From assembly GCF_900142015.1 (NCBI RefSeq), contig NZ_FQZN01000002.1:62001-126000 (forward strand): a stretch of 64,000 nucleotides of DNA, written 5' to 3'. The stretch's first letter is position 1. Each line of letters begins with the position of its first letter. Source of the DNA: Bacteroides stercorirosoris (GTDB lineage: Bacteria > Bacteroidota > Bacteroidia > Bacteroidales > Bacteroidaceae). This document shows, piece after piece, positions 16,947 to 24,385 of this stretch. The position numbers and the translations under genes are program-made. A model generated the notes under the pieces. That model was not told the DNA's origin and searched no databases. It saw only the letters and a program-made list of their open reading frames with translations.

Positions 16947-17328
16947 CTACACTGTTAGTTTGCATAATCTAAAAATAAAGAATGGTATATCTCCGACTCC
17001 CCTAAACTGTGCTCTGAACGCTTTAATTTTTGCATTGAATGATTCTGCAAATGCATTTGTTTCCCTGTTAACAAAATAGTTTAGTATTGTTTCATAATAG
17101 TTCTGCATGGTATTTGTTACGGTTCTGAAACATCCATATCCAAGCTTTTCTATTTTATTGTACCACAAGGCAAGCTTTCCACGTGCCACATCCTTATCAT
17201 AGTGCTTATTATACACATTGGTCAACTCTATGGCCAAGTCGTAAACTGATTTCAATTCCGGATAATGTTCGAATATGATTTCCGCACGTATTCTTTGGGA
17301 TTCAGTCCATTTACTAAAATGCTTGACA
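16947..17328 (-). pseudogene. ISL3-type transposase, C-terminal remnant
   Basis: About the last 125 residues of a DDE transposase are readable: FSKWTESQRIRAEIIFEHYP, then YNKIEKLGYGCF, then the hallmark NAFAESFNAKIKAFRAQFRG and FFIFRLCKL. This C-terminus is typical of ISL3-family transposases. Upstream of about 17330 the same reading frame runs antisense into the uxuA remnant, so the 5' two-thirds of the gene is lost. No terminal inverted repeats could be paired, and the element is dead. Confidence 0.8.
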
Positions 17329-17345
17329 AGTGGAAAATCCAGTGT

Positions 17346-17583
17346 AAGATGCCCGTATGCGAAGAATATGGCGTAAATATGTGTGTCCATTCCGATGATC
17401 CTCCGTTCCAAGTGTTAGGTTTGCCGCGTATTGTCACCAACGAAGCAGACATCGCCTGGTTCCTGAATGCCGTGGATAACCCGCACAACGGACTGACCTT
17501 CTGTGCCGGTTCTCTCAGTGCAGGCGAGCATAACACAGGTAGAAGGAATGATGGCAGTGGTACAGGACGAAATAAACAATTAA
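17346..17583 (+). pseudogene. uxuA: uxuA (mannonate dehydratase) remnant with internal deletion
   Basis: From about 17346 the plus strand encodes MPVCEEYGVNMCVHSDDPP, then LGLPRIVTNEADI and GLTFCAGSLSAGEHN, an internal segment of UxuA (HPDDPP is the family motif, here HSDDPP). At about 17530 the frame jumps to one encoding VEGMMAVVQDEINN and a stop, which fits the UxuA C-terminus. More than 100 codons between are missing, and the 5' part is replaced by transposase DNA. UxuA dehydrates mannonate in glucuronate catabolism. This copy cannot work. Confidence 0.75.
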
Positions 17584-17615
17584 AAACTAATAATTAAAAA
17601 TTAAATAAGGAGATT

Positions 17616-18027
17616 ATGAACGAACAATTCAGTATTGCAGATAAAGTAGCCGTTATCACCGGTGCAGGTGGTGTATTGGGTGGCAGCATTGCCAAATGTT
17701 TCACAGAGCAAGGCGCCAAAGTAGTAGCCGTTGACATCCGTCAGGAACAACTGGACAAACGGGTAGAAGAACTGAAAGCTTACGGTGAAGATGTGATCGG
17801 CATCGTAGGTAATGTATTGGACATTGCCAGCCTTGAAAAATAAGACAGCTGTTGCTAACTCCACTCAGTGGCTGGCAAGCGAACTCGCACTGAAGTACGG
17901 AGACGGCATCCGTGTGAATGCCATCGCTCCTAGGTTCTTCATCGGCGACCAAAACCGTGCCGTGCTTATCAATCCTGACGGTTCGCTGACAAACCGCAGC
18001 AAAAAAGCATTTTCAATTTTATTCTAA
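17616..18027 (+). pseudogene. SDR-type mannonate/fructuronate oxidoreductase remnant, deleted and frameshifted
   Basis: An intact start with ATAAGGAG upstream encodes FSIADKVAVITGAGGVLGGS, the NAD-binding Rossmann motif, up to NVLDIASLEK and a stop at about 17843. A second frame resumes with KTAVANSTQWLASELALKYG, RVNAIAPRFFIGDQNRAVL and NRSKKAF, the C-terminal half of the same SDR. About 80-90 codons, including the Tyr of the YxxxK site, are deleted, and the last 50 or so residues are also gone. With the uxuA remnant it represents a decayed uxuAB pair. Confidence 0.8.
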
Positions 18028-18058
18028 AAAGCTGCTTCCAAGAGGCAGTTTTTTTTAT
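18026..18058 (+). terminator. Terminator behind the uxuAB remnant
   Basis: AAAAAG, stem CTGCTTC/GAGGCAG with a CAA loop, then eight T. It probably terminated the former uxu operon. Confidence 0.8.
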
Positions 18059-18068
18059 TGAGAATAAA

Positions 18069-18076
18069 TATCTTTG
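18069..18076 (+). promoter_or_regulatory. -7 element for the GH109-like gene
   Basis: TATCTTTG fits TAnnTTTG and lies 33 nt before ATG 18110. Confidence 0.6.
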
Positions 18077-18109
18077 TAGCAATTTCAATTTAACCTATAC
18101 ACTATTTCA

Positions 18110-19423
18110 ATGAAAAACGAACCTTCTACCCATGTCCTGGGCTTGGCTCATCCTCCTATTCCCGTTGTACGCATCGGACTCATAGGCTTAGGCAATCGCG
18201 GATTACTCACGTTAGAGCGTTATATGCTCATAGAGCACGTAGAGATCAAAGCGTTGTGTGAGATACGCCCCGGAAACCTGGCAAAAGGACAAGCTCTACT
18301 GACAAAAGACGGACATCCCGCCGCAACCGGTTATACCGGAGAAAACGGCTGGCAACAGATGTGTTGCAACCCTGATATCGACCTCATCATTATATGTACG
18401 GACTGGCTGACGCATACCCCTATGGCCACCTACGCCATGAAGCAAGGCAAGCATGTCGCCATCGAAGTGCCCGCCGCCATGACCGTAGTCGAGTGCTGGC
18501 AACTGGTAGACACCGCTGAACGCACCCGCCGCCACTGCATCATGCTGGAAAATTGTTGCTATGATGCCTTTGCCCTGACCACGCTGAATATGGCAAGACA
18601 AGGTCTGTTCGGTGAAATCATGCACGTGGAAGGTGCTTATATACACGACCTGCGCTCCATGTACTTCAGCGATGAAAACCAAGGCGGTTTCCATAACCAC
18701 TGGAACAAAGCTTACTGCATGGAACACACCGGAAACCCCTATCCCACTCACGGTTTAGGTCCCGTATGCCAGATCCTGAATATCCACCGGGGCGACCGTT
18801 TGAATTACCTTGTATCCATGTCCACCCACCAAGCGGGAATGACGGAATATGCCCGTCGCACTTTCGGCAAAGAATCCCCCGAAGCACAACAGGCTTACCT
18901 GTTGGGAGATATGAACACCACCCTCATCCATACCGTCAAGGGAAAAACCATCCAGTTACAATACTGCACCGTTCATCCGCGTCCTTACAGCCGTTCGCAT
19001 ACCATCTGCGGCACGCAAGGATTTGCACAGAAATACCCGGTAGCCACAATCAGTCTGGAAGATGCGCATAGCGAAGGGGGGCTCGGTACAGCCGCCGGAG
19101 AGGTAGCCAGCGTAACCACCGAAGAACTCTTGCAACGCTATCAACATCCTTTTACGGCTACCATCGGCAAAGAAGGCGCCCTCAAAGGCGCCCCAAACGA
19201 GATGAACTATATCATGGATTACCGCCTCATCTACTGCCTGCACCACGGACTTCCTCTGGATATGGACGTTTACGATGCCGCCGAATGGTCGTGCATCACT
19301 GAGCTTAGTGAGCAATCGGTACTGAATGGCAGTCGCCCGGTAGAAATACCCGACTTCACGCGAGGCGCATGGAAGACTTTTCCCAGCGTTTCAAGACAGG
19401 AAGAAAAACAGATAACACTCTAA
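18110..19423 (+). CDS. Gfo/Idh/MocA family oxidoreductase, GH109-like
   Basis: 437 aa. The N-terminal Rossmann fold has GLIGLGNRG (about 24-32). Landmarks of the GH109 alpha-N-acetylgalactosaminidase group are [55 protein letters not shown] and [15 protein letters not shown]109 enzymes hydrolyse terminal GalNAc by an NAD-dependent redox mechanism. Many are exported, but this one starts [15 protein letters not shown] with no signal or Tat peptide, so it should be cytoplasmic. Substrate specificity cannot be read from the sequence, and another glycoside is possible. Confidence 0.85.
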   Translation: MKNEPSTHVLGLAHPPIPVVRIGLIGLGNRGLLTLERYMLIEHVEIKALCEIRPGNLAKGQALLTKDGHPAATGYTGENGWQQMCCNPDIDLIIICTDWLTHTPMATYAMKQGKHVAIEVPAAMTVVECWQLVDTAERTRRHCIMLENCCYDAFALTTLNMARQGLFGEIMHVEGAYIHDLRSMYFSDENQGGFHNHWNKAYCMEHTGNPYPTHGLGPVCQILNIHRGDRLNYLVSMSTHQAGMTEYARRTFGKESPEAQQAYLLGDMNTTLIHTVKGKTIQLQYCTVHPRPYSRSHTICGTQGFAQKYPVATISLEDAHSEGGLGTAAGEVASVTTEELLQRYQHPFTATIGKEGALKGAPNEMNYIMDYRLIYCLHHGLPLDMDVYDAAEWSCITELSEQSVLNGSRPVEIPDFTRGAWKTFPSVSRQEEKQITL

Positions 19424-19462
19424 TAACCATATCATTGCATTTACCAATCATTTTTCTCTTAA

Positions 19463-19638
19463 TGTAAAAGCATTTACCGCAGGATGTAACGACCTTTACA
19501 TCATATTGTAACGACCTTTACATCGGTATGTAACGACCTTTACCTCGGCATGTAAATAGAGTTACCATGTGGAGTTAATAAAGTTACCCCAGCATGTTAA
19601 TAAAGTTACCATTTGGAGTAATTGGTACTCTGCCTATA
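19463..19638. repeat. Intergenic array of eight degenerate 22-nt units (array A)
   Basis: Unit starts fall at 19463, 19485, 19507, 19529, 19551, 19573, 19595 and 19617, exactly 22 nt apart. Each unit has the form TGTAA-n6-TTACM plus about 6 nt, so it contains a small GTAA/TTAC dyad. Units 2-4 are near-identical (TGTAACGACCTTTACATC); units 5-7 drift to TGTTAATAAAGTTACC. Confidence 0.9.
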
Positions 19639-19678
19639 TTAATTCAACTATAAACTCGCATTATTAATCTTTTTCGCT

Positions 19679-19686
19679 TATATTTG
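19679..19686 (+). promoter_or_regulatory. -7 element for the structured RNA
   Basis: TATATTTG (TAnnTTTG). The predicted transcript start is about 19690, where the structured region begins. A small hairpin ATGTACT/AGTACAT with six T follows at 19689-19716. Confidence 0.55.
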
Positions 19687-19689
19687 CAA

Positions 19690-19893
19690 TGTACTTCACG
19701 ATGGAGTACATTTTTTAGAATTTAGTTTAGTCTCCATACTGAAACTGCAACTTCAAAAATGGACAAGCCTAAACTGAAGGGTCATTCGTATGTTCAATAA
19801 CTTACGATATGCGCACCTATTCAGTTTATTAGCTTGTCCGGGTTGTTGCAGACCTCAGTAGGGATAGTAAACTGTTTTAGGTGCGTTCTTTTT
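19690..19893 (+). ncRNA. Candidate structured RNA, rod-shaped, 6S-RNA-like
   Basis: Nested complementary segments build one long imperfect rod. The 5' arm 19724-19751 (ending CTGCAAC) faces 19845-19873 (starting GTTGCAG). GGACAAGC 19761-19768 pairs with GCTTGTCC 19832-19839. AAACTGAA 19771-19778 pairs with TTCAGTTT 19820-19827, and TCGTA 19786-19790 with TACGA 19803-19807. A competing hairpin is CGCACCTATTCAGTTTA (19812-19828) with its near-complement at 19868-19885, followed by TTCTTTTT. The size (about 200 nt), the rod with internal bubbles and the alternative 3' hairpin resemble 6S RNA. The identity is inferred, and a leader attenuator of the genes downstream is the alternative. Confidence 0.5.
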
Positions 19894-19906
19894 AACAGTC
19901 TTGAAC

Positions 19907-20224
19907 ATGCAAACACCCATTATCAAATACTACAAAGTACTCACGAGACAAAACTCCCGATGGTACAAAATAATCTTGCTTATACAACAAGGAAAAACAT
20001 CTGCCATGTATATTATAAAAACGCAGGATCATGAAGTGCTTGAAACCCTCAGTTCAACATGCCTCAAAGAAGTAAGAGACAAAATACAGTTTGTCGGTAA
20101 TTTAATACTCGGCAAGCCTCAGTCCAGTCCTATCTATCTGGCATTCTATTACAGATTTATTCATTTAGAGCATCAGCATTACTCATGCACAATGAAGAAC
20201 TATCACATAAACTACATATTATAA
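19907..20224 (+). CDS. Small protein of unknown function
   Basis: 105 aa from ATG 19907 (an upstream in-frame TTG at 19901 is less likely). A basic N-terminal half (IIKYYKVLTRQNSRWYKIIL) is followed by YIIKTQDHEVLETLSSTCLKE and an aromatic C-terminus. No known family, signal peptide or clear membrane helix was seen. The start lies just beyond the T run of the structured RNA, so it may be read through from it. The next gene is 16 nt downstream. Coding status is moderately supported by length and pairing only. Confidence 0.45.
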   Translation: MQTPIIKYYKVLTRQNSRWYKIILLIQQGKTSAMYIIKTQDHEVLETLSSTCLKEVRDKIQFVGNLILGKPQSSPIYLAFYYRFIHLEHQHYSCTMKNYHINYIL

Positions 20225-20240
20225 CTCAATTTCAAATATT

Positions 20241-20495
20241 ATGAAATACTCATCACACCCCTACAACAGAAGAAAACGAAATTTCTTCCTCTTTATACAC
20301 ATTGCCGCTTTCTGCATATACATGACATTGATTCTGGTACTTGCGATCCTTCGTGTTACGTTGGAAGAAAAATACATAGTGATAAATTCACTTCAAAAAC
20401 AAATACAACAGTATAAAGAAATACCCACTACTCCCCTATCTCACGAATACAGGGAATGGTGGGATGAGTATGGCTTAAAAGACGATCATCGCTAA
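20241..20495 (+). CDS. Small single-pass membrane protein of unknown function
   Basis: 84 aa. A basic N-terminus (NRRKRN) precedes one membrane helix (about 14-38; FFLFIHIAAFCIYMTLILVL). A short coiled coil (EEKYIVINSLQKQIQQYKE) and a Trp-rich C-terminus (YREWWDEYG) follow. This layout resembles FtsL/FtsB-type or phage holin-like small membrane proteins, but no family can be named. It is probably co-transcribed with the preceding small gene. Confidence 0.6.
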   Translation: MKYSSHPYNRRKRNFFLFIHIAAFCIYMTLILVLAILRVTLEEKYIVINSLQKQIQQYKEIPTTPLSHEYREWWDEYGLKDDHR

Positions 20496-20656
20496 TTTTA
20501 TCTCTCAAAACTTACCCATTCTTTAGAATATCTTTGAGCTGTTCAGTCCGGACTATGCCATACAGACTCCAAGGATTGATGCTGTAAGAAGACACTCTAA
20601 CTGTTTACATCTGCAAAAAAACGTTCCTTTTCCTTGCATACTTTAAAAAGATGCAT

Positions 20657-20664
20657 TACTTTTG
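20657..20664 (+). promoter_or_regulatory. -7 element of the RNA-repair operon
   Basis: TACTTTTG (TAnnTTTG) with a partial -33 (CTTG) about 20 nt upstream. It would give a leader of about 290 nt before rtcB. Confidence 0.6.
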
Positions 20665-20708
20665 CCGCCGTTAAACACAGTATTCACCCCTTTAAAACAG
20701 AAAGAAAG

Positions 20709-20881
20709 GGACTAATTTATGTTGGAACTATAATATCTCAGCCAGGACTAAGTTGACTCATCGGGATGATGGGGCTTTGCAATTTTCTTGATTAGTCCTA
20801 CAATCACATTTATAATTTTATTATTATTCACTTCAATGCAGTGGACGGATAGTGTTGTACCTATCATCATCCCATGCATTG
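20709..20881 (+). promoter_or_regulatory. Structured 5' leader of the RNA-repair operon
   Basis: GGACTAAT (20709-20716) can pair with ATTAGTCC (20791-20798), but a second GGACTAA at 20744-20750 competes for the same partner. GGGATGATG (20763-20771) is exactly complementary to CATCATCCC (20865-20873), and CAATGCA (20834-20840) to TGCATTG (20875-20881). Mutually exclusive pairings in a leader of about 290 nt suggest regulation at the RNA level. No known riboswitch class was recognised. Confidence 0.45.
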
Positions 20882-20958
20882 GGTGCAAAACGCATATTGC
20901 ATTGCCCCGTCACGAGGCGGGCAGCTCATGCCGTATGCATACACATGAAAAAGAAAAT

Positions 20959-22356
20959 ATGGGAATACGATTAAAAGATTTAAGTAAGCTGGGATATAGA
21001 GACAATGTAGCACGCAGTCTAGCAGTAGCCATCGTCGGCAAACATTGCAAGCACCAAAGCAAAGAACAGATTATCAAGACACTGAGCGACGTGCTGGAAA
21101 ATCCCGATACTTATAAAGAGAATGAGACATGGGGCAAACTGGCCGAACACCTGTCCCCCACCCTCATCGAAAAGAAGTTCACAGCATATGACTTACTCGA
21201 AGAGCCGTTGCCTTATAAAACCTATGGCGGCAAGTTCATAGAAACCCTCGCCAAACAGCAGATGAATCTGGCCATGAGGCTCCCCGTCAGCGTAGCCGGT
21301 GCACTGATGCCCGATGCACATGCCGGATACGGTCTGCCCATCGGTGGTGTACTCGCCACGGACAATGCCGTCATCCCCTATGCCGTAGGGGTGGACATCG
21401 GTTGTCGGATGAGTCTGACGGTGTTCGATGCCAAAGCGGATTATCTGAAAAGATACTCGCATCAGATAAAAGAGGCACTGAAAGACTACACCCACTTCGG
21501 CATGGAGGGTGGTCTGACCTTTGCACAGGAACACGAAGTGACAGAACGGGAAGAATTCCGTTTAACACCTCTTCTGAGGGACTTACGTGGGAAGGCTATC
21601 CGCCAATTGGGCAGTTCCGGTGGTGGAAATCACTTCGTGGAGTTCGGAGAGCTTCTTCTGCAAGGAGAAAATGTGCTGGGACTGCCCGAAGGCAATTATA
21701 TGGCATTGCTGTCACATTCCGGTTCGCGCGGACTGGGAGCAGCTATTGCCATGCATTACAGCCAGATAGCCCGTGAAGTCTGCAAACTACCGCGTGAAGC
21801 GCAACATTTTGCCTGGCTCGACTTGAACTCGGAAGAAGGACAGGAATACTGGATGAGCATGAACCTGGCGGGCGACTACGCCCGTGCCTGCCACGAACAA
21901 ATCCACCTAAACCTATCTAAAGTTCTGGGCCTGAAGCCAATGGCAAACGTGAACAATCATCACAACTTCGCCTGGAAAGAGGAGATTGCACCCGGACGCA
22001 CCGCCATCGTGCATCGCAAAGGAGCCACTCCTGCACAGGCAGGGCAACCGGGACTTATCCCCGGAAGTATGGCAACTCCCGGTTACCTGGTAGTAGGCCG
22101 GGGTGTGGAAGAGTCGTTATGTTCCGCTTCGCACGGTGCCGGACGGGCTATGTCACGCCAGAAGGCAAAGGAGAGTTTCACCCAGTCGGCCATGAAGAAA
22201 TTTCTCTCGCAGGCCGGAGTCACACTGATTGGGGGCAGCATCGAAGAGATGCCATTAGCCTACAAGAACATCGACCGGGTGATGCAACCCCAGGAGACAT
22301 TGGTAGAAGTGCAGGGCAAATTCATGCCGCGCATCGTAAGGATGAATAAAGAGTAA
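20959..22356 (+). CDS. rtcB: RNA-splicing ligase RtcB
   Basis: 465 aa from ATG 20959 (MGIRLKDLSKLGY). The frame is open upstream to 20788, but that part lies in the structured leader and is not RtcB-like. RtcB hallmarks are MPDAHAGYGLPIGGV, the Mn-binding Cys in GVDIGCRMS, SSGGGNHFVEF, HSGSRGLG, NHHNFAW, and the guanylylated His in SASHGAGRAMSR near the C-terminus. It joins 2',3'-cyclic-phosphate or 3'-phosphate RNA ends to 5'-OH ends using GTP and Mn2+. It heads an operon with an ATP-dependent RNA ligase and an HD-kinase end-healing enzyme. Confidence 0.95.
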   Translation: MGIRLKDLSKLGYRDNVARSLAVAIVGKHCKHQSKEQIIKTLSDVLENPDTYKENETWGKLAEHLSPTLIEKKFTAYDLLEEPLPYKTYGGKFIETLAKQQMNLAMRLPVSVAGALMPDAHAGYGLPIGGVLATDNAVIPYAVGVDIGCRMSLTVFDAKADYLKRYSHQIKEALKDYTHFGMEGGLTFAQEHEVTEREEFRLTPLLRDLRGKAIRQLGSSGGGNHFVEFGELLLQGENVLGLPEGNYMALLSHSGSRGLGAAIAMHYSQIAREVCKLPREAQHFAWLDLNSEEGQEYWMSMNLAGDYARACHEQIHLNLSKVLGLKPMANVNNHHNFAWKEEIAPGRTAIVHRKGATPAQAGQPGLIPGSMATPGYLVVGRGVEESLCSASHGAGRAMSRQKAKESFTQSAMKKFLSQAGVTLIGGSIEEMPLAYKNIDRVMQPQETLVEVQGKFMPRIVRMNKE

Positions 22357-22421
22357 GAGGCTAGTATTCAGGAACCGCTAATTTAAAGGAGATGAATGAT
22401 TTAAAAAGAAAGGAGCAACTT

Positions 22422-23123
22422 ATGTTATCAGAAAAATATGGTCGCACATATCATTATCCGTTTTCTCCCGGAACGACCAGTGACGACCGCATCAACCATA
22501 CGTATTGGGAAGACATCCAACAGATAGAAACCCTGATACACACCGAAAAGCTGGACGGAGAAAATAATTGTCTGAACCGCCACGGTGTATTTGCCCGCTC
22601 GCATGCAGCGCCTACCACCTCACCGTGGACCAGGGAACTGCGCGAACGTTGGGAACTCATGAAAAACGACTTGGGGGACATCGAGATATTCGGTGAAAAC
22701 CTGTATGCCATACACTCGATAGAGTATCGCAAACTGGAAACACACTTTTATGTGTTTGCCGTGCGTTGTCTGGATCAGTGGCTGTCGTGGGAGGAAGTGA
22801 AATTCTATGCCGCTCTGTTCGACTTGCCTACGGTGCCCGAATTACAAGTGGAAACAGTAGAAGGATTGACGCGGGAAGCATTGCAGCAACAAGTCGTTAG
22901 TCTGGCACAAGAACCGGGTGTGTTCGGAACACGCGATCCACAAACAGGCGCAGATTGTACCCGCGAAGGGGTAGTCACCCGTAATATAGGTGAATATCCT
23001 GTAAGTGAATTTGCCCGCAACGTATTCAAGTACGTACGCAAGGGGCATGTGAAGACCGATGAGCACTGGACACGCAATTGGAAGCGTGCCCGCCTCATCT
23101 GGGAAATAAGAAAGGAGGAATAA
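22422..23123 (+). CDS. ATP-dependent RNA ligase
   Basis: 233 aa from ATG 22422, chosen because AAGGAG lies 6 nt upstream. The ATG at 22392 has its AGGAG abutting the codon. Nucleotidyltransferase motifs are in order: motif I EKLDGEN (KxDG, the adenylylated Lys), then RHGVFARSHA, EIFGENLYAIHS, EGVVTRN (motif IV) and FKYVRKGHVK (motif V). This is the Rnl-type RNA ligase fold without a separate C-terminal domain. It should seal 3'-OH/5'-phosphate ends, the kind made by the HD-kinase encoded 1 nt downstream. Confidence 0.88.
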   Translation: MLSEKYGRTYHYPFSPGTTSDDRINHTYWEDIQQIETLIHTEKLDGENNCLNRHGVFARSHAAPTTSPWTRELRERWELMKNDLGDIEIFGENLYAIHSIEYRKLETHFYVFAVRCLDQWLSWEEVKFYAALFDLPTVPELQVETVEGLTREALQQQVVSLAQEPGVFGTRDPQTGADCTREGVVTRNIGEYPVSEFARNVFKYVRKGHVKTDEHWTRNWKRARLIWEIRKEE

Positions 23124-23124
23124 A

Positions 23125-24237
23125 ATGAATTGGAAACTGACAGATAATAAAAATTGGGACTCACTGGAACAACAGTTCCGGTGGGTACAAGATATGAACT
23201 TCGTGATGCAGCACCATTTGCATCACGAAGAAGGTAGTGTGGCCGTGCATACCCGCATGGTACTGGAGGCATTGCAGCAACAGCCGGAATATCGGGCTTT
23301 GCCTGCACAGGAACAGGAAATATTGTGGACGGCAGCTTTACTTCATGATGTGGAGAAACGTTCTACTTCTGTAGATGAAGGAAACGGTATTATCACTTCC
23401 AAGGGACATGCCAGGCGTGGGGAATATACAGCACGCACAATTCTTTACAGGGATATTCCTACTCCGTTTCATATCCGGGAGAACATTGCTGCGCTGGTGC
23501 GTTATCATGGTTTGCCGGTTTGGATTATGGAGCGGGAGAATCCTGTGAAGAAGCTGTGCGAAGCATCTCTCAGAGTGAATACACGTTTACTGAAAATGCT
23601 TGCTGTGGCGGATATTCAGGGACGTATCTGCAAAGATAAGCCTGCATTGATGGAAGCTGCCGAGTTATTCGAGATGCTTTGCCGTGAACAGGATTGCTGG
23701 GGAAAGGCACGAAGCTTTGCAACGGGTCATGCCCGCTTTCAGTACTTTCAAGCGGAGGATGGGTATATAGATTACATTCCGCATGATAATTTCCGGTGTG
23801 AAGTTATCTTATTATCCGGTTTGCCGGGAATGGGGAAAGATCATTATATCCGTACATTGCCACAGAATATTCCTGTGATAAGCCTCGATGACATCCGGCG
23901 AAAGCATAAAGTTAGCCCTACGGATAAAGCTGCCAATGGCAGAGTGGTACAGGAAGCCAAGGAAACAGCCCGCAACTATCTGCGTAAACAGCAGGGCTTT
24001 GTGTGGAATGCAACCAATACCTCAAAGCAAATACGCTCGCAACTGATTGATTTATTTCTCACTTACGGGGCTAAAGTGAAGATTGTTTATATCGAAAAGC
24101 CGTATGCGGTATGGAGGAAACAAAATCGTGAACGGGAATTTATGGTTCCGGAAGCGGTACTGGATGCAATGCTCGACAGACTGGAAACTCCACAATTGAC
24201 GGAAGCACATGAGGTGATGTACCTCATCAGCAAATAA
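23125..24237 (+). CDS. HD-Pnk: HD phosphoesterase fused to polynucleotide 5'-kinase
   Basis: 370 aa. The N-terminal HD domain (about 25-200) has HTRMVLEAL, the ALLHDVEKR metal pair, RRGEYTARTIL and RYHGLPVW. The C-terminal AAA_33/T4-Pnkp-type kinase (about 225-370) has the P-loop LLSGLPGMGKD, SLDDIRRKH, WNATNTSKQIRSQL and a lid-like WRKQNREREF. This architecture matches the HD-Pnk end-healing enzyme characterised from Runella slithyformis, which removes 2',3'-cyclic or 3'-phosphates and phosphorylates 5'-OH ends. Translation is likely coupled to the ligase (1-nt gap, AAAGGAGG before the start). With its neighbours it completes a heal-and-seal RNA-repair pathway. Confidence 0.9.
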   Translation: MNWKLTDNKNWDSLEQQFRWVQDMNFVMQHHLHHEEGSVAVHTRMVLEALQQQPEYRALPAQEQEILWTAALLHDVEKRSTSVDEGNGIITSKGHARRGEYTARTILYRDIPTPFHIRENIAALVRYHGLPVWIMERENPVKKLCEASLRVNTRLLKMLAVADIQGRICKDKPALMEAAELFEMLCREQDCWGKARSFATGHARFQYFQAEDGYIDYIPHDNFRCEVILLSGLPGMGKDHYIRTLPQNIPVISLDDIRRKHKVSPTDKAANGRVVQEAKETARNYLRKQQGFVWNATNTSKQIRSQLIDLFLTYGAKVKIVYIEKPYAVWRKQNREREFMVPEAVLDAMLDRLETPQLTEAHEVMYLISK

Positions 24238-24297
24238 ATTTTAAGTCCACCCCGCACGAACAATAATCTTTTGAACAAGTATTCAAAAAATTAGATT

Positions 24298-24305
24298 TAT
24301 CTTTG
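24298..24305 (+). promoter_or_regulatory. -7 element upstream of yitT
   Basis: TATCTTTG (TAnnTTTG), about 80 nt before ATG 24386. A TTTG at 24270 is 24 nt upstream, slightly farther than consensus. Confidence 0.5.
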
Positions 24306-24334
24306 CGCCGATTTACAGCCAAAACACATTTATC

Positions 24335-24379
24335 ATGAGAAAGCTTGTTAAATTAGTTATAACCCATACTTACGCATAA
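24335..24379 (+). CDS. Possible 14-codon leader ORF of yitT
   Basis: ATG 24335 encodes MRKLVKLVITHTYA and a stop 6 nt before the yitT ATG. It lies within the predicted leader. It may couple or modulate yitT translation, but its length alone does not prove coding. Confidence 0.25.
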   Translation: MRKLVKLVITHTYA

Positions 24380-24385
24380 AGTCAG

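Noticed and set aside
16947..17411. Intact insertion sequence
   Set aside because: Only the C-terminal part of the transposase remains and the reading frame is a chimera with the uxuA remnant.
19690..19893. Retron msr-msd for the RT at 46 kb
   Set aside because: It is 26 kb away and in another transcription unit; retron RNAs adjoin their RT.
20788..20958. N-terminal extension of RtcB with a hydrophobic start
   Set aside because: It begins with TTG within a structured leader, is not like RtcB, and the family start fits ATG 20959.
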